From Pigmentiphaga sp. NML030171 (GTDB taxonomy: Bacteria; Pseudomonadota; Gammaproteobacteria; Burkholderiales; Burkholderiaceae_B): 64,000 bases of DNA. The stretch is from NCBI RefSeq assembly GCF_002188635.1, contig NZ_NINX01000047.1, forward strand, positions 1 to 64,000, in the 5' to 3' direction. Under the pieces are notes generated by a model. The model ran no database searches and had not been told where the DNA came from. It was given only the letters and a program-made list of their open reading frames with translations. Positions 28,429 through 37,024 of the stretch are shown piece by piece. Both the position numbers and the translations under genes were made by a program. Each line of letters starts with the position of its first letter. Within the stretch, counting starts at the first letter, position 1.

Positions 28429-28874
28429 AGCGCGCCCTGCGCTTCGTTCACTTTCTTCAATAGCCGCAACAGTTCCCGGCGCTCGGCGGGCGTCAGCATG
28501 GCCGTGGCCTCCTGGTCCAGGTCCAGCGCGGTCGCGGCGGCCTTGCGGTAGAGGCGGGTGCCGGCCGGCGTCAGCAGCAGGATCTGCATGCGCTGGTCCG
28601 AGGGCTGGCGCTCGCGGCGGACCAGGCCGCGTTCGAGCAGCCGCGCCAGCACGGCCGCCATGTTGGGCGGCGAGACATTAATGGCGTCGGCCAGGCGCTT
28701 CTGGCTGATGCCTGGATTGGCGTCCAGCAGCGACAGCACGGCGAACTCCGCCTGCCGCAGGTCGTGGTCCGCCATGCGCTGGGCAAACAGGGGGCGGATG
28801 CCGGACGAGGCCAGCCGTGCGCTGTGGCCCACTAGGCCGAGCAGGAAGGTCTGGTCCAGGGGCTCCTGCGCCAT
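28410..28874 (-). CDS. MarR-family transcriptional regulator
   Basis: 154 residues with the winged helix of the MarR family (LRQAEFAVLSLLDANPGISQKRLADAINVSPPNMAAVLARLLERGLVRRERQPSDQRMQILLLTPAG). The frame is open for 89 codons upstream into the amidohydrolase gene, but the ATG at 28874 shares its A with the amidohydrolase stop codon (TGATG), a coupled arrangement. It likely represses the amidohydrolase–marR operon at the 29741–29777 dyad. Confidence 0.85.
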   Translation of the reverse strand: MAQEPLDQTFLLGLVGHSARLASSGIRPLFAQRMADHDLRQAEFAVLSLLDANPGISQKRLADAINVSPPNMAAVLARLLERGLVRRERQPSDQRMQILLLTPAGTRLYRKAAATALDLDQEATAMLTPAERRELLRLLKKVNEAQGALQGQGT

Positions 28875-29737
28875 CAGGCGAAACCCAGCAACTTGGCCGC
28901 GTTGTCCTTCAGGATGAGCGGATGGACCTCGGGGCGAAAGCCCGCGGTCTCGAAATCCTGCATCCAGCGTTCGGGCGTGATCAGCGGGAAGTCCGAGCCG
29001 AACAGCATCTTGTGCTTGAGCTGGGTGTTGGCGTAGTGCACCAGTTCCTTGGGGAAGTACTTGGGCGACCAGCCCGACAGGTCGATGTAGACATTGGGCT
29101 TGTGCAGGCAGACCGACAGCGCCTCGTCCTGCCAGGGCCATGAAGGATGGGCGATGATGATCTTCATGTCGGGGAAATCCGCCGCCACGTCGTCCAGGTG
29201 GATGGGGTTGGAGTACTTCAGCCTGAGCCCGCCGCCGCCCGGCATGCCGGTGCCTATGCCCGAATGCCCGCTGTGGAAGATGGCGGGCAGGCCGGCCTCG
29301 GCGATGACTTCGTACAGGGGGTAGGCCAGTTCGTCGTTCGGGTAGAAGCCCTGGACGGTGGGGTGGAACTTGAAGCCCGCGACCTTGTAGTCCTGGATCA
29401 GCCGGCGCGCCTCGCGCACGCCCATCTTGCCCTTGTGCGGATCGATGCTGGCGAAGGCCAGCATCATGTCGCTGTTTTCGAGCGCCGCTTCCGCGATTTC
29501 TTCATTGGGGATGCGCCGCCGGCCCAGGTTGGCTTCGGCATCGACGGTGAACATGACCAGGCCGATGCGTTTTTCGCGATAGCGCGCGATGGTCTCGGGT
29601 ATGGTGGGCCGGTGCGTGAACTTGAAGTATTTCTCGGCGGCCTCGTCGAATTCCTTGCCGAAGGCATCGGGCGCGCAGCGGCAGGACACTTCGGCGTGGA
29701 CATGGATGTCGATGGCGATGAGGTCGTCGATGTTCAT
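28874..29737 (-). CDS. Amidohydrolase-2 (ACMSD-like) family hydrolase/decarboxylase
   Basis: About 287 residues. TIM-barrel metal enzyme with the N-terminal IDIHVHAE metal motif, GFKFHPTVQGFYPND, HSGHSG, IIIAHPSWPWQDE and the C-terminal acid in LFGSDFPLITPERW. The family includes aminocarboxymuconate-semialdehyde decarboxylase and gamma-resorcylate decarboxylase types. An upstream ATG at 29755 adds six residues but lies within the dyad operator region; I prefer 29737 (MNIDDLIAIDIHVH). Operon with marR. Substrate unknown, probably an aromatic or cyclic acid. Confidence 0.82.
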   Translation of the reverse strand: MNIDDLIAIDIHVHAEVSCRCAPDAFGKEFDEAAEKYFKFTHRPTIPETIARYREKRIGLVMFTVDAEANLGRRRIPNEEIAEAALENSDMMLAFASIDPHKGKMGVREARRLIQDYKVAGFKFHPTVQGFYPNDELAYPLYEVIAEAGLPAIFHSGHSGIGTGMPGGGGLRLKYSNPIHLDDVAADFPDMKIIIAHPSWPWQDEALSVCLHKPNVYIDLSGWSPKYFPKELVHYANTQLKHKMLFGSDFPLITPERWMQDFETAGFRPEVHPLILKDNAAKLLGFA

Positions 29738-29740
29738 GAG

Positions 29741-29777
29741 ATAGTTATGAAACATAATAGATATTTTTCATAACTAT
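29741..29777. promoter_or_regulatory. Perfect 11-bp inverted repeat, candidate MarR operator
   Basis: ATAGTTATGAA and TTCATAACTAT are perfect reverse complements separated by 15 AT-rich bases that also contain a TATTATG element. The whole lies directly upstream of the amidohydrolase–marR operon in an otherwise GC-rich genome, where an autorepressing MarR protein would bind. Confidence 0.65.
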
Positions 29778-29890
29778 ACGGAGGCTGGCGGCGGGTGTCA
29801 GGAGGGGAAACCCTAGAACAAGACCGCGATGGGGACTTGCGCTATTCTTGCCGGAATGCCATGTGGCGTGATTTTCGATGGAACCGGCCT

Positions 29891-30094
29891 ATGGCTACCG
29901 ACAAAGACAACGATCCCGACCTGCAAGCCCTGATCCAGTGGTGCACCGAAGTGGAGGGCTTCCTGGTGGCCGCGGGCGCGAGCCGCGAAGAGGCCCAGGA
30001 CTACATCGAGCAGGAAGCCGAGTGGTTCACCGACCAGTTCTACGACGGGCTGACCCCCGAGGAAGCCGCCAAGGCCAGCTTGAACGACCAGTAG
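29891..30094 (+). CDS. Small acidic hypothetical protein
   Basis: 67 residues (MATDKDNDPDLQALIQWCTEVEGFLVAAGAS…) with helical, acidic character; the last third (EAEWFTDQFYDGLTPEEAAKASLND) looks structured. I do not recognise a named family. Composition and codon use look coding, and it is the only plausible gene between the divergent operator and the convergent lysR gene. An earlier ATG at 29861 is possible. Function unknown. Confidence 0.6.
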   Translation: MATDKDNDPDLQALIQWCTEVEGFLVAAGASREEAQDYIEQEAEWFTDQFYDGLTPEEAAKASLNDQ

Positions 30095-30106
30095 TCCCGG
30101 CTCCGG

Positions 30107-31012
30107 TCACGGCCGTCCGCGCCGTGGCCGCGCCGGCCGGATCAGGGCGATGAGCTGGTCCGTGACCGGTTGCAGCGCCTGCCTGGGCCAGACCACGTGG
30201 ATGGGGCGCTCGGGTAGGGCGTGCGCGACCTTCAATATCCTGAGGCTGCCGTTACCGGCATGGCGCCGCGCGACCTGCCGCGGCATGACGGCCAGCATGG
30301 GCGTGCCCGGCAGCACGCTGGCGATGGCGTCGTAGGTCCGCGCCGCCACCCGGCAGGCGGGGGGCGGCACGCCGTGGTGCTGCCAATAGCGGTCGAACTC
30401 CAGCCGCGAGGGGGTCTCCGGCGCCGGCGCGGCGAACGGATGCCGCGCCAGGGCCCCGGGTGTCAGCGGTCCGTCGGACATGTCCGGGCCGGGTACGCCG
30501 CACACGAACACGTTGCGGTCCAGGTAGAGCTGGCGCGAGAGCAGGTTAGGCGGCATTTCCCCGAACAGCGAGAGGATCGCCAGGTCCAGTTCCCCCCGTG
30601 CCAGGGCCGCGAGCAGGGTCAGGCTGTCGTCTTCCCGCAGGTCGATCTCGACCTCGTCGGCCAGCGCGCCGGCTGGGCGATGCAGCAGGCCGGGCACGAC
30701 CAGGTCCAGCGCGCGGGGAATGCACCCCACGCGCAGGTGCCAGCGGCCGTCCCGCGCCATGTCCTGCAGGCGCCGCACGTCGGCGGCGACGCGGCGCGCC
30801 ACCTGCTCGGCCAGGGCGCCCGCCGCCGTGGCTCGGCTGCCCTGGGCCGAGCGCTCGAACAGCCGCACGCCCATGCGTTCCTCGGCCTCGCGCAGCAGCC
30901 GCGACAGGGCGGGCTGGGAGGTTTCCAGGGCGATGGCCGCCTGGTGCAGCGATCCGGTCTCGGCGGTGGCCAGCACGGCGCGCAAGTGGCGAAGTTCCAG
31001 GGATTTGCTCAT
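30107..31012 (-). CDS. LysR-family regulator of the adjacent sugar-acid-type cluster
   Basis: 301 residues. N-terminal LTTR helix-turn-helix (LELRHLRAVLATAETGSLHQAAIALETSQPALSRLLREAEERMGV) and an inducer-binding domain from ~90. It is divergent from the enolase-superfamily dehydratase gene with a 117-bp spacer holding an AT-rich dyad; probably senses the substrate of that pathway. The opening matches GbpR/galactose-binding regulator-like LTTRs, but I cannot assign the inducer. Confidence 0.88.
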   Translation of the reverse strand: MSKSLELRHLRAVLATAETGSLHQAAIALETSQPALSRLLREAEERMGVRLFERSAQGSRATAAGALAEQVARRVAADVRRLQDMARDGRWHLRVGCIPRALDLVVPGLLHRPAGALADEVEIDLREDDSLTLLAALARGELDLAILSLFGEMPPNLLSRQLYLDRNVFVCGVPGPDMSDGPLTPGALARHPFAAPAPETPSRLEFDRYWQHHGVPPPACRVAARTYDAIASVLPGTPMLAVMPRQVARRHAGNGSLRILKVAHALPERPIHVVWPRQALQPVTDQLIALIRPARPRRGRP

Positions 31013-31039
31013 GATGGGGGGATAAGGGGGATGCGAATC

Positions 31040-31068
31040 TGATATCGATATATCTCATATCCATATCA
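31040..31068. promoter_or_regulatory. AT-rich dyad between lysR and dehydratase genes
   Basis: TGATAT … ATATCA arms 17 bp apart, with inner ATATCGATAT palindrome, in the divergent 117-bp spacer. Candidate binding site for the LysR regulator and overlapping promoters. Confidence 0.45.
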
Positions 31069-31129
31069 TTTTCAAATAACCTGGGCTTGCGTACGCTGGC
31101 GGCATTCCAACCCATGCAAGGGGCAAGTC

Positions 31130-32290
31130 GTGAAAGTGCGAAACGCCGAGTGCCTGACCGTTCATCCCGGCTGGCGCAAGAACCTCATCTTCATCCGGCT
31201 CGAGCTCGAGGATGGTACCGTCGGCTGGGGCGAAAGCTACAGCCAGTACGACCGCGACGAGGCCGTGGCGGCGCAGGCGCGCGAACTGCTGCGCTACCTG
31301 GTGGGGCGCGACGTCTTCAACATCCGGTATTTCTGCCAGGTGGCGTTCGACGACTATGCCCAGCGCCGCTCTTCCCTGGAGTTCTGGAGCGCGCTGTCGG
31401 GCATCGAGATGGCGATGTGGGACGCCGTGGGCAAGCTGCTCGGGCAGCCCGTGCACCGGCTGCTGGGCGGGCGGTGCCGCGAGCGCGTGCGCGTCTACGC
31501 GAACGGGTGGGGGTACAAGCTCAAGACGCCCGATGACTATGCCCGCGCGGCCGAGCAGGTGGTGGCCGCCGGCTTCGACGCGCTGAAGTTTGACCCGCTG
31601 CCGCGGCCCTGGCGCACCTATATTCCGCGCGAGCCCATACTGCACGCCGTCGCGGTGGTGCGCGCCGTGCGGGACGCGGTCGGCCCGGGCGTCGAGCTGC
31701 TGCTCGACCTGCACCGCCGGCTGGCGCCGGTGCATGCCATCGAGCTGGCGCGACAACTGGAACCGCTGAATCCGTACTGGATAGAAGAGCCGTGCCAGAA
31801 GGAGAACATGGAGGCGATCCAGGAAGTGCGCCAGGCCACGACCATCCCGGTGGTGACGGGCGAGGCGCTGTATGGCCGCGCGGATTTCCGCAGCGTGTTC
31901 CGCAGCCGGGCCGCCGACATCATCAACCCGGACGTGTCCAACTGCGGCGGCATCCTGGAACTGCTGTTCATCGCCGCGCAGGCCGAGACCGAGATGATCG
32001 CGGTGTCCCCGCACAACTACAACTCGACGCTGCTGTCGCTGTCGGCCACGGTGCACGCGGCGGCCTGCATGCCCAACTTCACGATCACCGAGTACTTCGT
32101 TCCTTTCGAGGAGTTCTCGCAGCGCATCTCGCGCCAGGCGCTCGTGCCGGTGGACGGCCACATCCGGGTGCCCGAGCTGCCCGGACTGGGGCTGGACATC
32201 GACGAGGCGGCGCTGCGGTCCATGCCCTCGCGTCCGTATCCGACGCGCAGCCTGCGGCACAGCGAGGACGATCTGCAAGCCACGTTCTGA
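31130..32290 (+). CDS. Enolase-superfamily (mandelate racemase/muconate lactonizing) dehydratase
   Basis: 386 residues, GTG start after AGGGGC. MR-subgroup layout: N-terminal capping domain (LIFIRLELEDGTVGWGESYSQYD), metal ligands in LLLDLHRRL, YWIEEPCQKEN and VVTGEALYG, and an acid/base His in SPHNYNSTLL. Members dehydrate sugar acids such as galactonate or gluconate. First gene of a LysR-controlled cluster with a Bug protein and a 2-hydroxyacid dehydrogenase. Exact substrate not assignable. Confidence 0.82.
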   Translation: MKVRNAECLTVHPGWRKNLIFIRLELEDGTVGWGESYSQYDRDEAVAAQARELLRYLVGRDVFNIRYFCQVAFDDYAQRRSSLEFWSALSGIEMAMWDAVGKLLGQPVHRLLGGRCRERVRVYANGWGYKLKTPDDYARAAEQVVAAGFDALKFDPLPRPWRTYIPREPILHAVAVVRAVRDAVGPGVELLLDLHRRLAPVHAIELARQLEPLNPYWIEEPCQKENMEAIQEVRQATTIPVVTGEALYGRADFRSVFRSRAADIINPDVSNCGGILELLFIAAQAETEMIAVSPHNYNSTLLSLSATVHAAACMPNFTITEYFVPFEEFSQRISRQALVPVDGHIRVPELPGLGLDIDEAALRSMPSRPYPTRSLRHSEDDLQATF

Positions 32291-32328
32291 CCGCGCGTTC
32301 CACGACAACGACAAGCAAGGAGACGATC

Positions 32329-33288
32329 ATGAATTTTCCGGTCCGTTGGTGGGGCGCCTGCGCCCTGGCGGGGATGATGCTGGCGGCGTCGCCGGCACGG
32401 GCGGCGGAATGGCCCGAGCGCCCGCTGCACTTCATCACGACCTCCGCAGCCGGCTCGCCGCTCGACACGATGATGCGCGCGCTGGGCAAGGAACTGGGCG
32501 ACGTGCTCGGGCAGACGGTGGTGGTGGAGAACCGCCCCGGCGGCACGGGGGCGGTGGGCATGAACATGGCCTTGAACGCGCCGGCCGACGGTTACACGGT
32601 CGTGTCGGCCACCGGGTCCACGTCGTTCCTGATGGCCGAGAAGGACAGCCGTTTCCAGCCGTCCGATTTCATTTTCCTGCGCGCCTTGCAGACCGAGCCG
32701 TCCAGCGTGGCGGTGCGCAAGGACAGCCCGTACCACAGCCTGAAGGACCTGGTCGAGGCACTGAAGCGCCAGCCCGACAAGGTCAATATCGGCGGCTACG
32801 CCACCGCCGGATTCCACCAATACGTGCTGTACCGCCTGGAGCAGAAGGCCGGCTTCAAGTCCACCTGGATTCCCTACCAGGGCGGCAACCAGGCGCTGCT
32901 GGCGCTGATGGGCGGACACCTGCATGCCGCGGTGATCACTCCCAGCACGGCCATGGCCCAGATCCGCAGCGGCGACGTGCGCCTGCTGGGCATCAGCAGC
33001 GAGTCGCGCAACGAGTTCTTTCCCGACGTGCCGACCTTTCGCGAGCAGGGGTACGATGTGGTGGAAACGCTGTGGCGCGGCGTGATGGTGATCAAGGGCA
33101 CGCCGCCCGCGGTCACGGCGCGGCTGGTGCGGGGCATGGAGGATGTCGAGAAGCGACCCTCGTGGAAGACGTTCATGCGCGAGAACATGCAGGACAGCAT
33201 GCCCCTGTCGCAACCGGACCTGCAGCGCTTCGTCGCCGGCGAAGTCGCCGACCGGCGGCAGTTCCTGATGTCGCTGCAGAAGAAATAA
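32329..33288 (+). CDS. Bug/TctC-family periplasmic substrate-binding protein
   Basis: 319 residues from the ATG at 32329 (AAGGAGA site). Signal peptide WWGACALAGMMLAASPARA, mature AEWPERPLHFITTSAAGSPLDTMMRAL and VVVENRPGGTGAVGMNMA. The frame is open through the end of the dehydratase gene, but only this start gives a secretory leader. Likely binds the substrate of the cluster. Confidence 0.9.
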   Translation: MNFPVRWWGACALAGMMLAASPARAAEWPERPLHFITTSAAGSPLDTMMRALGKELGDVLGQTVVVENRPGGTGAVGMNMALNAPADGYTVVSATGSTSFLMAEKDSRFQPSDFIFLRALQTEPSSVAVRKDSPYHSLKDLVEALKRQPDKVNIGGYATAGFHQYVLYRLEQKAGFKSTWIPYQGGNQALLALMGGHLHAAVITPSTAMAQIRSGDVRLLGISSESRNEFFPDVPTFREQGYDVVETLWRGVMVIKGTPPAVTARLVRGMEDVEKRPSWKTFMRENMQDSMPLSQPDLQRFVAGEVADRRQFLMSLQKK

Positions 33289-33292
33289 GGCA

Positions 33293-34249
33293 ATGAATAT
33301 TCTTTGTTCGGAACGCGGCGCGCGGGAACTGGCCGACGCCGGCCTCCTGGCACGCTGGCCCGGCCGGGTCGACCTGGTCGGCATCGGGCAGGCCGACCAG
33401 GCCGACGTGGTCTTCCTGACGCGCGACATCGTCTGGCCGTCCACCGACGACTGGCTGGCGCCGGCCACCGCGGCGTTCTACGACGCGATGCTTGCCGCCC
33501 CCAGGCTGCGCTGGGTCCACACCTATGCCTCGGGCGCCGACCGGCGCATCTACCACGACCTGCGCGCGCGCGGCGTGCAGGTCACCAACTCCGCCGGCGC
33601 CAATGCCGGCGCGGTGGCGCAGACGGCGCTGGCGGGGTTCCTGTATTTCGCCCGCCGGCTGCACGCGGCGCACCGCCAGCAACTGGAGAAGCGCTGGCAG
33701 CCGATGGCGCACGACGAGGTGCGCGCGTTGCGCAGCACCGAGGCCATGGTGGTGGGGTGGGGCGAGATCGGCAGCCGCATCGGGCAATACCTGTCCACCC
33801 TCGGCATGCCGCTGCGGGTGCTGCGCCAGAGCGCGGAACCCGTGGCCGGCGTGGTCGCCACCGGCGGCTACGAGCGCTTCCACGAATGGGTGGGGCAGGT
33901 GGACTGGGTGTTCTTCGCCTGCCCGCTGTCGCCGGCCACGCGGGGGTTGTTCAACATGGGCACGCTGGAGGCGCTGCGGGCCGGGCGGCCGCTGGGCGTG
34001 GTCAACGTGGCGCGCGGCCCCCTGATCGACACGCAGGCGCTGCTGGCTGCCCATGCGCGCGGCCTGGTGCGCCACGCCCACCTGGACGTCTTCGATACCG
34101 AGCCGCTGCCGCCGGACCATCCCCTGTGGGATTGCGAGGATTTCCTCGTGACGCCCCACATGGCCGGGACCTCGGACGGCAACCGCGAAGAGGTCGTCGA
34201 CCGTTTCCTGGGGCTGCTCGCCCGCTTCCTGGAGGCCGGCGGCAACTGA
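33293..34249 (+). CDS. D-isomer-specific 2-hydroxyacid dehydrogenase
   Basis: 318 residues. NAD(P)-binding motif VVGWGEIGSRIG, catalytic Arg in VNVARGPLID, Glu in DVFDTEPLPPDHPLW and His in VTPHMAGTSDGN. Reduces or oxidises 2-keto/2-hydroxy acids. Starts 4 bp after the Bug stop, in the same operon as the dehydratase, consistent with handling a 2-keto sugar acid. Confidence 0.87.
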   Translation: MNILCSERGARELADAGLLARWPGRVDLVGIGQADQADVVFLTRDIVWPSTDDWLAPATAAFYDAMLAAPRLRWVHTYASGADRRIYHDLRARGVQVTNSAGANAGAVAQTALAGFLYFARRLHAAHRQQLEKRWQPMAHDEVRALRSTEAMVVGWGEIGSRIGQYLSTLGMPLRVLRQSAEPVAGVVATGGYERFHEWVGQVDWVFFACPLSPATRGLFNMGTLEALRAGRPLGVVNVARGPLIDTQALLAAHARGLVRHAHLDVFDTEPLPPDHPLWDCEDFLVTPHMAGTSDGNREEVVDRFLGLLARFLEAGGN

Positions 34250-34264
34250 CGCCGGCGGCCCGGT

Positions 34265-35260
34265 TCAGGAGAAGAACTGGCGCCGTGCCTCGGCCGACAC
34301 GTCCACGCCGGCGGCATGGGCACGCCGCAGCACGTCCCAGTAGTAGCGGTAGCTGGCGCGGTCGTGCAGCCGGCCGGCTTGCGGATCCCCGTCGCGGATG
34401 GGGCCCCAGTCGGCGCGGGCGGCGGCCAGCAGGATGCGCTCGGCGTCCGCGACGTCGGCCGCGGTGGGCGACAGGGCTTCGACGATGGGGTCGATCTGCG
34501 AGGGGTGGATGCTCCACATGCGCGTATAGCCGAATTTCTGTCCGGCGCGCCGGGCGGCGCGCGAGATCACGTCGGGTGCGTTCAGTTCGGTGACGACGTT
34601 GTGCGAGGGCACCTTGCCGTAGGCGTGGCAGGCGGCCGAGATCTCGAGCTTGGCGCGCGCGATCAGCGGATGGTCGAACTGGCCTTCGGCGGTCAGCGCG
34701 TGCGCGGGAATGGCGCCGTGGTGCGAGGACACGAAGTCCATCAGCCCGAAGGACAGGCATTCGATGGCGGGATGGGCGGCGATGCGGAAGACTTCGCGCA
34801 GTGCGCCGTGGGTCTCGATCAGCACGTGGACGGGGATCTTGCGGTCCAGTCCCATTTCCATGCCTATGCGTTCGATGGATTCGGCGGCGTTGAGGGCGTC
34901 GTTGGCGGAGTTGACCTTGGGGACGGTGATGTAGGCGAGCCGGGGGCCGGCGATGCCGATGAGGATGTCGAGGTCGCTGATGAAGGAGGGGTGGTTGACG
35001 TCGTGCACGCGCACGCCGACGCGCCCGTGGCGGTTGGCATCGCTGGCGGCCAGGCGGGCGGCCATTTCGGCGTGCTCGGCCTCGCGGCCGACGGCGGCGC
35101 CGTCCTCGCAGTCCAGGGTGACGTCGAACACGGGGCCGGCCTGGGCCTGGCGTTCCAGGCTTTTCTGCATCAGCTTTTCGGAGCCGGCGTAGTGGTCGCA
35201 GACGGGGAGGACTGCGGGGGGCTTGGCTGACTGGTGGAGGACTTCGGAGGGGTGTTTCAT
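34265..35260 (-). CDS. HpcH/HpaI aldolase – citrate lyase beta (CitE/malyl-CoA lyase-like)
   Basis: 331 residues, TIM-barrel lyase. Characteristic pieces: FDVTLDCEDGAAVGREAEHAEMAARL, RVGVRVHDVNHP, YITVPKVNSANDALNA, VHVLIETHGALREVF, and WSIHPSQIDPIVEALSP. Members cleave or condense C–C bonds in CoA thioesters such as malyl-CoA or citramalyl-CoA. It converges with the 2-hydroxyacid dehydrogenase operon and has no catabolic partner on its own strand. Confidence 0.82.
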   Translation of the reverse strand: MKHPSEVLHQSAKPPAVLPVCDHYAGSEKLMQKSLERQAQAGPVFDVTLDCEDGAAVGREAEHAEMAARLAASDANRHGRVGVRVHDVNHPSFISDLDILIGIAGPRLAYITVPKVNSANDALNAAESIERIGMEMGLDRKIPVHVLIETHGALREVFRIAAHPAIECLSFGLMDFVSSHHGAIPAHALTAEGQFDHPLIARAKLEISAACHAYGKVPSHNVVTELNAPDVISRAARRAGQKFGYTRMWSIHPSQIDPIVEALSPTAADVADAERILLAAARADWGPIRDGDPQAGRLHDRASYRYYWDVLRRAHAAGVDVSAEARRQFFS

Positions 35261-35285
35261 GGGGTCTGGTCCGGGTTCTTGAGAC

Positions 35286-35515
35286 GGCCGTGTCCGGGGC
35301 GATGGGCTGGCGGGGCGCAGCGACGCCGGTCCCGCTGCGCGGGACTTCCCGGTTTTGTCAGGCTTGGCGGGGCGGGCGCAGAACTCGCGCGGGGACAGTC
35401 CCCCGGACTGTCCCTACTGCCGCGCTCAGACAGCTGCGCCCTTGCTTCCCCGCCAAGCCTGACAAAACCGGCGGCGCCGAATGCGCCCCGCCAGCCCATC
35501 GCCCCGGACACGGCC
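35286..35515. repeat. 230-bp imperfect inverted repeat (cruciform-capable)
   Basis: Two arms are interrupted but near-perfect: 35286–35319 pairs with 35482–35515 over 34 bp without mismatch, 35349–35372 pairs with 35448–35471 over 24 bp, and the centre 35392–35401/35405–35414 is a 10-bp hairpin (GGGACAGTCC, loop CCC). The left arm also holds a separate hairpin GTCCCGC-TGC-GCGGGAC. No coding potential is evident. The surrounding 35261–35729 gap contains only this element, the mdh terminator and a palindromic module. Confidence 0.85.
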
Positions 35516-35557
35516 TGCGGCAGCGAATATTGTCGCGCCGCAGGGGGCAGAGGGGCG

Positions 35558-35592
35558 AAAAAAAACACGCGAGACGATATCGTACTCGCGTG
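35558..35592 (-). terminator. Rho-independent terminator of mdh
   Basis: On the minus strand: CACGCGAG / CTCGCGTG stem around an ACGATATCGT-containing loop, followed by eight T residues. It lies downstream of mdh and the palindromic module. Confidence 0.85.
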
Positions 35593-35638
35593 CTTCCTTG
35601 CCGGGCCAAAAGAACGCCGTTCTACGCCAGCCCGGTGT

Positions 35639-35722
35639 TACCCCAGGATGCGGTGGATCCGGCTTTGCCGGTCCACCCGCATCGCCCCCTTGAGGGGGCG
35701 CCCGAAGGGCGTAGGGGGGTGG
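35639..35722 (-). repeat. Intergenic palindromic module, copy 3' of mdh
   Basis: Read on the minus strand: CCCCCCTACGCCCTTCGGGC opening, a CCCCCTCAAGGGGG hairpin, then a long stem whose halves are GATGCGG…TGGACCGGC and GCCGGATCCA…CCGCATC around an AAA loop. Same architecture as the copies at 40629, 50268 and 51844. It starts 7 bp after the mdh stop codon and precedes the terminator. Confidence 0.8.
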
Positions 35723-35729
35723 GCTTCCC

Positions 35730-36716
35730 TTACAGCAGGTGCTTGACGCCGTCGCGCTCTTCGGTCAGTTCCTTCAGCGTCAGGTCCATGCGCTCGCGCG
35801 AGAAGGCGTCGATCTCGAGGTCCTTGACGACCGCGTATTCGCCGTTCTTCGTGATGACGGGAACGCCGTAGATGATGCCTTCGGGGATGCCGTACGAGCC
35901 GTCCGAGGGAACGCCCATCGTGACCCACTTGCCGTTGCTGCCCAGGATCCAGTCGCGGACGTGGTCGATGGCGGCGTTGGCGGCGGAGGCGGCGGAGGAC
36001 AGGCCGCGGGCGTCGATGATGGCGGCGCCGCGCTTGCCGACGGTGGGGATGAACACGTTGCGGTTCCACTCGTCGTCATTGACCACCGACAGGGCGGGCT
36101 TGCCGGCCAGGGTGGCGAAGCGGTAGTCGGGGTACATCGTGGGCGAGTGGTTGCCCCAGACGATGAGCTTCTCGATGTCGCCGACGGCGCAGCCGGCCTT
36201 GGCGGCCAGTTGCGACAGGGCGCGGTTGTGGTCCAGGCGCAGCATGGCGGTGAAGTTGCGGGCGGGCAGGTCCGGGGCCGACTTCATCGCGATGTAGGCG
36301 TTGGTGTTGGCGGGGTTGCCCACGACCAGCACCTTGACGTTGCGGCTGGCGACGGCGTTCAGGGCCTTGCCCTGAGCCGTGAAGATCTGCGCGTTGACGG
36401 TCAGCAGGTCCTTGCGCTCCATGCCGGGGCCGCGGGGGCGCGCGCCCACCAGCAGGGCCACGTCGGCGTCCTTGAAGGCGGTCATGGGGTCGCTGTGGGC
36501 GGTGACTTCCTGCAGCAGCGGGAAGGCGCAGTCCTCGAGCTCCATGATGACGCCCTTGAGCGCTTTCTGCGCCTTTTCATCGGGGATTTCCAGCAGCTGC
36601 AGGATGACCGGCTGGTCCTTGCCGAGCATTTCGCCGGAAGCGATGCGGAACAACAGGGCGTAGCCGATCTGGCCGGCGGCGCCGGTGACGGCGACGCGCA
36701 TTGCGGGCTTGGTCAT
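35730..36716 (-). CDS. mdh: Malate dehydrogenase
   Basis: 328 residues. NAD-dependent oxidation of malate to oxaloacetate. The start [28 protein letters not shown] contains the GxxGxxG dinucleotide motif; substrate Arg pair and catalytic residues lie in [25 protein letters not shown] and [12 protein letters not shown]. The frame extends upstream to 36884 but the ATG at 36716 is the family start. Divergent from a GntR regulator across an AT-rich dyad. Confidence 0.96.
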   Translation of the reverse strand: MTKPAMRVAVTGAAGQIGYALLFRIASGEMLGKDQPVILQLLEIPDEKAQKALKGVIMELEDCAFPLLQEVTAHSDPMTAFKDADVALLVGARPRGPGMERKDLLTVNAQIFTAQGKALNAVASRNVKVLVVGNPANTNAYIAMKSAPDLPARNFTAMLRLDHNRALSQLAAKAGCAVGDIEKLIVWGNHSPTMYPDYRFATLAGKPALSVVNDDEWNRNVFIPTVGKRGAAIIDARGLSSAASAANAAIDHVRDWILGSNGKWVTMGVPSDGSYGIPEGIIYGVPVITKNGEYAVVKDLEIDAFSRERMDLTLKELTEERDGVKHLL

Positions 36717-36943
36717 ATGAGTCTCCGAAGAGGATGGGGGTGAGTGAGAATGACGCGACGCGCAGTGTAACTCCGCGAGGGAAGGGCACGGCGCGATACA
36801 CGATGGAGAACCGGGGACGGGAGATCGACGGCCACGGCCAGGCCAGGGCGGCTGGGCGCCAGGGTGCTGCGGGCGGCGCGGCAAGCGTGGGTCGGCATGA
36901 TCGTGGGAGTGTAGGAAAATCGCCGTTGAGCGTCAATAAACAT

Positions 36944-36971
36944 ATCTTATGTTTTATATAAGACATAAGAT
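36944..36971. promoter_or_regulatory. AT-rich dyad in the mdh/gntR divergent region
   Basis: ATCTTATG … CATAAGAT, 8-bp perfect arms with a 12-bp centre (TTTTATATAAGA) that carries a second, overlapping near-palindrome. In a 308-bp spacer that is otherwise GC-rich, this is the likely operator of the GntR protein encoded 54 bp downstream, with promoters for both mdh and gntR. I see no other feature in the spacer. Confidence 0.6.
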
Positions 36972-37024
36972 TTTTTACGGGTTTGGTTGGACATCGCGGG
37001 TTACGCTGTGACACAATCCCGGCC

